From positions 1 through 16,497 of the forward strand of contig JACREP010000085.1 of the NCBI GenBank assembly GCA_016218185.1: a stretch of 16,497 nt of DNA. The letters are read 5' to 3'. A program made the position numbers and the translations under genes. Positions 1 through 4,274 of the stretch are shown here, piece after piece (position 1 is the first letter of the stretch; every line of letters begins with the position of its first letter). The notes beneath the pieces are model-generated. The model was given only the letters and a program-made list of their open reading frames with translations. It had not been told where the DNA came from and ran no database searches. Source of the stretch: Candidatus Gottesmanbacteria bacterium. Its GTDB lineage: Bacteria; Patescibacteriota; Microgenomatia; UBA10105; UBA927.

Positions 1-1
1 C

Positions 2-1111
2 GAAGATGGGGTCAAGGTCTTAAGTAACGTGGTTGCGTCAAGTGCAGCGATGCACGAAAAATACGGCGGCATCGTGCCGGAGGTTGCCAGCCGCGAACAA
101 CTCAGGTGCATTATCCCGGTGCTAACCGAATCGATCGAATCGGGGTCAGGCCTTAAGAAAGGCCAGACCCCCCTTGCCGTGATCAAGCGCCATATTGACG
201 CCATCGCTGTAGCTGTGGGTCCAGGTCTTATTGGAAGCCTTCTCGTCGGTGTAGAAACGGCAAAAACCATCGCACTCGTCACCGAAAAACCAATTATTCC
301 GGTCAATCATGTAATTGCTCACATGTACGCGAATTTCGTTAACCCCTCTATCATCCCGAGCGAAGGCGAGGGATCTCTTGCGCATGCAAGCTCAAACGAG
401 TTGAGAGATTCTTCGGCTACGCCTCAGAATGACAAAAAAATCACCTTTCCCGCAATTTCTTTGGTCGTCTCCGGTGGACACACGGAACTGTATCTGATGA
501 AATCCATTAAGGACTTAGCTTGGCTCGGCGGGACGCTGGATGATGCGGCCGGAGAGGCATTTGATAAAACCGCGCGACTGTTGGGATTTGAGAGTCGCGG
601 CGGAGTGGCTATACAGGAAGCGGCCAAAAAATGCCAAATGATAAACCCGCCCGCCGGCGAGGCAGGTGCTAAATGCCAAATAAAATTACCAAGACCGATG
701 ATCGGGGATGAAAGCTTAAATTTTTCCTTCAGCGGCTTAAAAACTGCGGTGATGCGGCAATGGAAAAAATGCGAAGATCATTCAGAAAAACTGACCAATG
801 CATTTGCCCACGAAATTCAGGAATCCATCACCGATGTATTAGTAGAAAAAACATTGCGCACGGCAAAAAAATATCGGGTTAAATCAATTCTTCTCTCCGG
901 AGGAGTTGCTGCAAACACTCGCTTGCGCGAAAAGTTTAAAGCATCGCTTATCGCTTATCACTTATCTCCAGACAGACTTTTTATCCCGCCTGTCAATTTG
1001 TGCACCGACAACGCCGTCTACATCGCAAGTTATGCGTTTTTCCGAGGACACCCCGCTGACTGGCACGAGGTGACCGCGTGTCCAGATCTAAATATAGAAG
1101 TTCAAGCTTAG
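2..1111 (+). CDS. tsaD: tRNA N6-adenosine threonylcarbamoyltransferase TsaD, 5'-truncated by window edge
   Basis: TsaD transfers the threonylcarbamoyl group to A37 of ANN-decoding tRNAs (t6A), working with TsaB and TsaE in the cytoplasm. Visible family marks are the N-terminal EKYGGIVPEVASR stretch, GPGLIGSLLVG, the metal-binding H-x3-H in NHVIAHMYANF (about 307-321), VSGGHTEL, LDDAAGEAFDKTARLLG, LPRPM, FSFSGLKTAV, LLSGGVAANTRLR and LCTDNA. The frame is open from base 2 and reads EDGVKVLSNVVAS, a normal internal TsaD sequence. The real start therefore lies before the window, and the GTG at 29 is only an internal Val. The visible 369 codons plus about 15 missing ones exceed the usual 335-345 residues by about 45. 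Three in-frame palindromic inserts (142-171, 350-433, 629-681) supply the excess. None removes a catalytic motif. The gene ends in a 4-nt convergent overlap with the next gene. Function is very secure. Confidence 0.97.
   Translation, partial: EDGVKVLSNVVASSAAMHEKYGGIVPEVASREQLRCIIPVLTESIESGSGLKKGQTPLAVIKRHIDAIAVAVGPGLIGSLLVGVETAKTIALVTEKPIIPVNHVIAHMYANFVNPSIIPSEGEGSLAHASSNELRDSSATPQNDKKITFPAISLVVSGGHTELYLMKSIKDLAWLGGTLDDAAGEAFDKTARLLGFESRGGVAIQEAAKKCQMINPPAGEAGAKCQIKLPRPMIGDESLNFSFSGLKTAVMRQWKKCEDHSEKLTNAFAHEIQESITDVLVEKTLRTAKKYRVKSILLSGGVAANTRLREKFKASLIAYHLSPDRLFIPPVNLCTDNAVYIASYAFFRGHPADWHEVTACPDLNIEVQA
142..171. repeat. In-frame palindromic element 1 in tsaD
   Basis: The left arm GGGGTCAGGCCTT (142-154) and right arm AAGGCCAGACCCC (159-171) form a 13-bp stem with one mismatch and an AAGA loop. 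The 30 nt equal ten codons. They encode a Gly/Lys/Gln-rich linker (GSGLKKGQTP) between the helix after the VASR motif and the conserved DAIAV strand, where other TsaD proteins have a shorter linker. The arm core GGTCWSRCCTT is shared with the hairpin inside idi at 2767-2799. Confidence 0.75.
350..433. repeat. In-frame palindromic element 2 in tsaD, branched structure
   Basis: An outer imperfect stem pairs 351-376 (TCATCCCGAGCG...) with about 405-432 (...CGCCTCAGAATGA). Inside it sit two small hairpins: CTTGC-gcat-GCAAG (377-390) and CTCAA-acgag-TTGAG (391-405). The result is a three-way, clover-like fold. Taken as 350-433 it is 84 nt or 28 codons, inserted between the metal-binding histidine loop and the ITFPAISLVVSGGHTEL strand. 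Deleting it restores family-like spacing. Outer arms resemble the widespread TCATCCTGAGCGAAGCGAAGG type of dispersed bacterial palindrome (from memory, not searched). Confidence 0.8.
629..681. repeat. In-frame insertion 3 in tsaD: GC palindrome flanked by an 11-bp direct repeat
   Basis: AAATGCCAAAT occurs at 629-639 and again at 671-681, exactly 42 nt apart (14 codons). Between the copies lies the imperfect palindrome CCCGCCCGCCGGCGAGGCAGG. The direct repeat could be a target-site duplication or the result of a slippage duplication. The encoded extra residues fall just before the LPRPM motif, in a surface loop of the family. Confidence 0.7.
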
Positions 1112-1467
1112 CCAATCAGTTCATCTATCGTCTTGTGCGGGGTGCCCATAGTTGCCGCTTGAACTGGCTCCGGGAAAGCACGATCCGTTTGTTGCTCCCG
1201 AACCAACGCTTGTTCAAGCTCGCTCCGTATATCTTTTGCGTACCATGAATCTGCATTCCCACCACACGCCAGATAATCTTTGAGTAGTACTGCTAGCCCC
1301 GGTACTTTTCGGTCTGCATCTTTATGATCTTGGTAATTTGCAACTGCTGAGACTGGAACTTCTTTGCCCGTGCCCCCCATGGCTATTTCTTCCGCAACGA
1401 CTGCGTTCAGCCACGTTTGGAAAACCGGCGTATGAAATCTTGCCCCTCGTCGTATTGCTTCAATCAT
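1108..1467 (-). CDS. Small protein of unknown function (119 aa)
   Basis: I do not recognise this protein. I chose the ATG at 1467 because GGAGGAGGTGG lies 5 nt upstream (1473-1483), the clearest Shine-Dalgarno sequence in the window. The frame is also open to an ATG at 1527 (139 aa), but that version would run through the ribosome-binding site. The product begins MIEAIRRGARFHTPVFQTWLN and is mixed in charge, with no signal peptide or membrane segment. Its stop codon overlaps the tsaD stop by 4 nt tail to tail, so the two genes are convergent. It diverges from the DUF6922/AbiEii-like pair with about 90 nt between the starts. It could belong to that accessory module, but nothing in the sequence proves it. 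Confidence 0.55.
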   Translation of the reverse strand: MIEAIRRGARFHTPVFQTWLNAVVAEEIAMGGTGKEVPVSAVANYQDHKDADRKVPGLAVLLKDYLACGGNADSWYAKDIRSELEQALVREQQTDRAFPEPVQAATMGTPHKTIDELIG

Positions 1468-1507
1468 GACTTCCACCTCCTCCGGGCAGATAATAAGATG
1501 GAAGGTA

Positions 1508-1521
1508 CTCTCTCTCTCTCT
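1508..1521. repeat. (CT)7 dinucleotide tract in divergent promoter region
   Basis: Seven CT units lie about 24 bp upstream of the TATACT -10 box of the DUF6922-like gene, in the spacer between two divergent genes. Dinucleotide tracts in promoters can vary by slippage. No length variation can be judged from one sequence. Confidence 0.5.
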
Positions 1522-1544
1522 GGGCAAAAGTCAAGGAAATGGGG

Positions 1545-1561
1545 TATACTGTGACTATATG
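1545..1561 (+). promoter_or_regulatory. -10 box with near-leaderless start of the DUF6922-like gene
   Basis: TATACT at 1545-1550 is followed by exactly 8 nt and then the ATG at 1559. Transcription should begin within a few bases of the start codon, leaving no room for a ribosome-binding site. No good -35 hexamer is visible. The same -10/N8/ATG geometry occurs at ddl and at the second start of the DUF5667-like gene. Confidence 0.5.
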
Positions 1562-1885
1562 ACCCATCCACCGAAGTCGCTCCAGCCGTTCCTTTGGTCT
1601 ACAGCGGTCAACCTTCTTGATCTGAAGCGAGATAAAAGCTACATTATTCATCAGCTTCTTCTCTATGGAACCTTCAAAGAACTCCGCTGGCTCTTCACCA
1701 CGTATCCTAAACGAGAAATCGTCGATGTTTTCATTCACCAACCAATACGAATGTACCCGAGAGATATGTACGTTTTCGTCAAAAACCACCTCCTCTCTCT
1801 TTTCCATGTTCAGCTCGATGAACACAAATACGTCACTTCCATATCTGGGCCGGTTAAACCCAGAGCGGCAGACCGTCTTACGTAA
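1559..1885 (+). CDS. DUF6922-like small protein, probable partner of the AbiEii-like gene (108 aa)
   Basis: The sequence has the pattern I associate with DUF6922: a short Pro-rich start, then LQPFLWSTAVNLLDLKRDKSYIIHQLL (about 8-34), YGTFKELRWLFTTYPKREIVDVF (36-58) and a C-terminal Tyr/Lys-rich helix. The family function is unknown, and its members often sit directly before AbiEii-type nucleotidyltransferases, as here. I chose the ATG at 1559 because it follows a -10 box by 8 nt and because the conserved part starts right after it. The open frame extends back to 1466 but without family similarity. The 3' end overlaps the next gene by about 70 nt in another frame, which implies tight co-expression. 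A role as antitoxin or regulator of the downstream enzyme is an inference. The DUF assignment is from memory of the family and needs an HMM search. Confidence 0.65.
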   Translation: MTHPPKSLQPFLWSTAVNLLDLKRDKSYIIHQLLLYGTFKELRWLFTTYPKREIVDVFIHQPIRMYPRDMYVFVKNHLLSLFHVQLDEHKYVTSISGPVKPRAADRLT

Positions 1886-2483
1886 ACTCAAGGCGTTTGC
1901 TGATCGATATATTCTGGCCGGCGGTACAGCCATCATGCTGCATATCGGCCATCGCCAGTCGTACGACTTCGACTGTTTCACTCAGGAAAAGCTTCCTGTG
2001 TCGTTGTTCGGGAAAGCGAAGCGCGTTTTAGGGAAAGACGCCATGCTCATCCTGCGCCAGACGGACGAAATGCTTTTCGTCATGACGCCGGAAGCCGTAG
2101 AAATTAATTTCGTGTGGTACCCGTATCCTTCACTACACTCCCCCGTTCATACACCATATCTCCCCATGGCGCATCTTGATGATCTCGTCTGCAACAAGGC
2201 CTTCACGTTGGGTAGACGTCCACAGTGGCGCGACTACGTGGATCTCTTTTTTCTGTTGAAATGGAAATTCTATAATCTCGAAACTATCGTAAGACTCTCT
2301 GAGAAAAAATTCGGAGGGGAATTTAACGCGAAGCTATTCACAAAACAACTCACGTACTTTGATGATGTGCAGTTGCGTCCGACCGTATTTCTCAAAGAAT
2401 CCTATACTGATGAAGAAATCAAGACATATTTAGGGGATCAGGCGGACGCCTACCTGGCAACCGTGCTGCCGGAAGCAGAGTAA
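1818..2483 (+). CDS. AbiEii/AbiGii-type nucleotidyltransferase (putative toxin, 221 aa)
   Basis: This is a member of the AbiEii (DUF1814) nucleotidyltransferase superfamily, whose studied members are toxins of type IV toxin-antitoxin and abortive-infection systems that transfer nucleotides to RNA targets. Visible motifs are LAGGTAIMLHIGHRQSYDFD (33-52), with the GG-T and D-x-D nucleotidyltransferase signature, then VEINFVWYPYP (94-104), DDLVCNKAFTL (121-131) and RDYVDLFFLLK (138-148) containing the family's late Lys/Asp motifs. The start is ambiguous: ATG 1818 gives an N-terminus like relatives, ATG 1806 adds four residues, and neither has a ribosome-binding site. The frame is open to 1665, but that part is a shadow of the upstream gene. 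No AbiEi-type winged-helix antitoxin is present, and the DUF6922-like gene is the only candidate partner. Superfamily assignment is firm; toxin activity is inferred. Confidence 0.85.
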   Translation: MNTNTSLPYLGRLNPERQTVLRKLKAFADRYILAGGTAIMLHIGHRQSYDFDCFTQEKLPVSLFGKAKRVLGKDAMLILRQTDEMLFVMTPEAVEINFVWYPYPSLHSPVHTPYLPMAHLDDLVCNKAFTLGRRPQWRDYVDLFFLLKWKFYNLETIVRLSEKKFGGEFNAKLFTKQLTYFDDVQLRPTVFLKESYTDEEIKTYLGDQADAYLATVLPEAE

Positions 2484-2510
2484 AAATAGAAGTTTAGACT
2501 CTGCTGTATA

Positions 2511-3080
2511 CTATCTGGCAAACACGTGCGTGTCATTTAGTATACGCACTTCTTCAATACACCAGGGCGAATAGTTCGTCGGATTCCTTTTTATTTCCTC
2601 TAAAAACTCCTCCCACTTCACCCACTTCCAATCTGCAACTTCCCGGGCGTTCTGGTGCGGGATGGCATCACAGTAACCGACGAGTATCGGACAAATTTCG
2701 TTTTCTACGATGCCGTTGCCGTCAGCGAAGCGGTAGCGGTACGGTGCAACCTCTTGTATTTGTATTAAGGTCTCACCTTGCCTAGCAAGGTGAGACCTTT
2801 TCAGAACTAATTCAATTCCCAACTCCTCTTTCAAACGCCTCTTGGCGGCATCTATAACGCTCTCCCCCGGCCCCGGGTGCCCGCACACCGTATTGGTCCA
2901 CACGCCGGGAAACGTCTTTTTTGTTTCCGCGCGCCTGGTCACCAATAGCTCTTTTTTGGAATTAAACAAAAACAACGAAAACCCGCGGTGGAGCGGAGTA
3001 TCTGCAGTATGCACTTCATCTTTTGGCGCGGTCCCTAAGATGATATTTTGTTCATCAACTAATACAACAGGTTCCGGCAT
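2511..3080 (-). CDS. idi: Isopentenyl-diphosphate Delta-isomerase, type I (Nudix)
   Basis: The enzyme interconverts isopentenyl and dimethylallyl diphosphate for isoprenoid synthesis in the cytoplasm. The 189-aa protein aligns by eye with E. coli Idi. It has metal ligands H24 and H31 (VHTADTPLH), the catalytic Cys66 in TNTVCGHP with ligand H68, a Nudix box GHPGPGES...AAKRRLKEELG (67-88), the catalytic Glu pair in GIVENEIC (123-130) and the C-terminal SPWCIEE helix. Between ELGIEL and YRYR there are about eleven residues more than in relatives. They come from a perfect 33-bp hairpin in the DNA (2767-2799), and the active site is intact. The start ATG at 3080 lies 26 nt downstream of the tRNA-Ile gene on the same strand, so tRNA and mRNA may share a transcript. 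The 3' end converges on the AbiEii-like gene with 27 nt between them. Confidence 0.95.
   Translation of the reverse strand: MPEPVVLVDEQNIILGTAPKDEVHTADTPLHRGFSLFLFNSKKELLVTRRAETKKTFPGVWTNTVCGHPGPGESVIDAAKRRLKEELGIELVLKRSHLARQGETLIQIQEVAPYRYRFADGNGIVENEICPILVGYCDAIPHQNAREVADWKWVKWEEFLEEIKRNPTNYSPWCIEEVRILNDTHVFAR
2767..2799. repeat. Perfect 33-bp hairpin inside idi coding sequence
   Basis: AAGGTCTCACCTTGC (2767-2781), loop CTA, and GCAAGGTGAGACCTT (2785-2799) form a 15-bp perfect stem. Its length is a multiple of three, so it adds 11 codons (RSHLARQGET and neighbour) to idi on the minus strand. The core GGTCTCACCTT matches the pattern of the tsaD element at 142-171. The perfection of the stem suggests recent insertion or selection for the hairpin. 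Confidence 0.85.
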
Positions 3081-3106
3081 TGTTAATTTGTTATTTGTTT
3101 AATGAG

Positions 3107-3178
3107 TGGGCCAGCTTGGTGACGATCCAAGTGCCCCCATCTTATAAGGATGGTGCTCTACCGATGAGCTACTGGCCC
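3107..3178 (-). tRNA. tRNA-Ile with UAU anticodon
   Basis: Reading the minus strand from 3178: acceptor GGGCCAG pairs with CTGGCCC, D arm GCTC/GAGC has a 7-nt loop, the anticodon stem CCATC/GATGG carries loop CTTATAA, a 5-nt variable loop follows, then T stem CTTGG/CCAAG and discriminator A. This gives 72 nt without CCA, which is not encoded. Loop position 33 is U and 34-36 read UAU, which decodes AUA (Ile). Most bacteria read AUA with a CAU tRNA modified by TilS, so a genuine UAU tRNA is unusual. The T loop reads ATCGTCA instead of the usual TTCRANN, with A at 54 and U at 58. All five helices pair perfectly, which argues for a functional gene. Confidence 0.88.
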
Positions 3179-3186
3179 GCGGTGAT

Positions 3187-3192
3187 ATTATA
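3187..3192 (-). promoter_or_regulatory. -10 box of the tRNA-Ile gene
   Basis: A perfect TATAAT on the minus strand lies 8 nt before the first base of the tRNA. It sits just behind the ddl stop codon at 3199. Transcription would start at or a few bases before mature nucleotide 1. No convincing -35 is seen. Confidence 0.6.
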
Positions 3193-3198
3193 TCAAAA

Positions 3199-4227
3199 TT
3201 AGAGTCCGAGGCGCTCGCGGGCGTGGGTGATAATCTGGCCGACCATCCGGTTATAGTCCCACCCGGCTGCACGGGCCGCGGCGGGATAGTAGGAAACCAC
3301 ATCGGTCCCGGGCGTGATAGCAGGAAGTGTATTAATCTCCAGGAGGTGCGGTTTCCCGCCAGCATCCAACCGCAGGTCAATCCGCGCAATATCCCGGCAA
3401 TTCAATACCTGATAGGCCTTTTTGCAAAGCTGTTCAATAATCCTCTGTAAGCCCGGCGTGAGTTTAGCCGGACAAATATAGGCCTTGGACGGGTCTGGAA
3501 GCGTATCTTCAAATAGCCACTTTGCTTCATACGACGCAAATTTCTGCAGATGCTTAGGGAAAATATCATAGTTCTGTTCAACGATAGGCAGGACGTACGC
3601 CCCACGGCCGACTCCGGGATTTCCCATCACGGCTACCGTGAATTCTCTTCCCGGCAAAAATTCTTCAACTAAGACTCCATTGCCGCAAAGATTCCGCGTA
3701 TCCCGAATTTTTTTTAGGAGTTTCTGCGGTTCGTAGATCAAATTATCATTAAATAGTCCTTTACTGGACCCTTCGCTATTTGGCTTTACCAACACCGGAA
3801 AGGTAAGCCCCTCAACATGCGGTTTTTCTTTGTACCCGATTTCGACAAACTTCGGCGTCGGCAGTCCATGATGCTGCCAAATTTTTTTTGTTAATGACTT
3901 ATCCAGCGTCACCGCCTGCGTCAGCGCCCCGGAATGCGTATACGAAATCCCGAGCATTTCCAACATCGCCGGAATTTGCGCTTCCCGTACTTCTCCGCCC
4001 AGGCCTTCCGCGATGTTGAAAACCAAATCGATGCGGCCTTTGAGTTTTTTCAGTTTTTCGTATGCATCTTCGTCTGCTTCCACATCGACGCATTCGTAAC
4101 CGTTGGCGACAATCGCATCATGAATTGCGGTAATGGTTTTTGGTTCATCGAATTCCGCTTCTTCCTGCGCGCGGGCGTCAAGACTGGATTTGGTATGCCG
4201 AACATTAAATAAAAAAACAATCCGCAT
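3199..4227 (-). CDS. ddl: D-alanine--D-alanine ligase family protein (ATP-grasp)
   Basis: Probable cytoplasmic ligase that joins two D-alanines for the peptidoglycan precursor. The 342-aa protein shows the three Ddl regions: an N-terminal domain with NIAEGLGGEVREAQIPAMLE (71-90) and the substrate loop, HSGALTQAVTLDKSLTKKI (98-116) leading into the ATP-grasp fold, VLVKPNSEGSSKG (145-157) for ATP binding, VEEFLPGREFTVAV (187-200), ARIDLRLD (281-288), and the Mg-binding LEINTLPAITPGT (296-308). The variant 'EGLGG.VRE' loop replaces the usual HGxxGEDG start, placing it in a divergent Ddl-like subgroup common in uncultured bacteria, so strict D-Ala specificity is likely but not proven. A full promoter (TTTACA-N16-TAATGT) ends 8 nt before the ATG, so the gene is probably transcribed on its own, without a leader. 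The stop codon abuts the tRNA promoter. Confidence 0.85.
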   Translation of the reverse strand: MRIVFLFNVRHTKSSLDARAQEEAEFDEPKTITAIHDAIVANGYECVDVEADEDAYEKLKKLKGRIDLVFNIAEGLGGEVREAQIPAMLEMLGISYTHSGALTQAVTLDKSLTKKIWQHHGLPTPKFVEIGYKEKPHVEGLTFPVLVKPNSEGSSKGLFNDNLIYEPQKLLKKIRDTRNLCGNGVLVEEFLPGREFTVAVMGNPGVGRGAYVLPIVEQNYDIFPKHLQKFASYEAKWLFEDTLPDPSKAYICPAKLTPGLQRIIEQLCKKAYQVLNCRDIARIDLRLDAGGKPHLLEINTLPAITPGTDVVSYYPAAARAAGWDYNRMVGQIITHARERLGL

Positions 4228-4263
4228 GATTATCTACATTAATTGATTCGTAGAGAATGTAAA
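4228..4263 (-). promoter_or_regulatory. Promoter of ddl, leaderless type
   Basis: On the minus strand TTTACA (4263-4258) is separated by 16 nt from TAATGT (4241-4236), and 8 nt later comes the ddl ATG (4227). Both hexamers are close to the sigma-70 consensus. The whole promoter fits in the 47-nt gap after the VirD4-like gene, and the transcript would have almost no 5' leader. Confidence 0.6.
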
Positions 4264-4274
4264 GAGGGAAAATG

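Noticed and set aside
1665..1805. Upstream extension of the AbiEii-like frame to the ATG at 1665
   Set aside because: This part is Ser/Thr/Asn/Phe-rich nonsense-like sequence overlapping the DUF6922-like gene. The family similarity begins after 1818.
1460..1981. Minus-strand open frame of 173 codons
   Set aside because: It lies antisense to the DUF6922-like and AbiEii-like genes, which have recognisable family patterns. It shows no domain and covers the promoter region.
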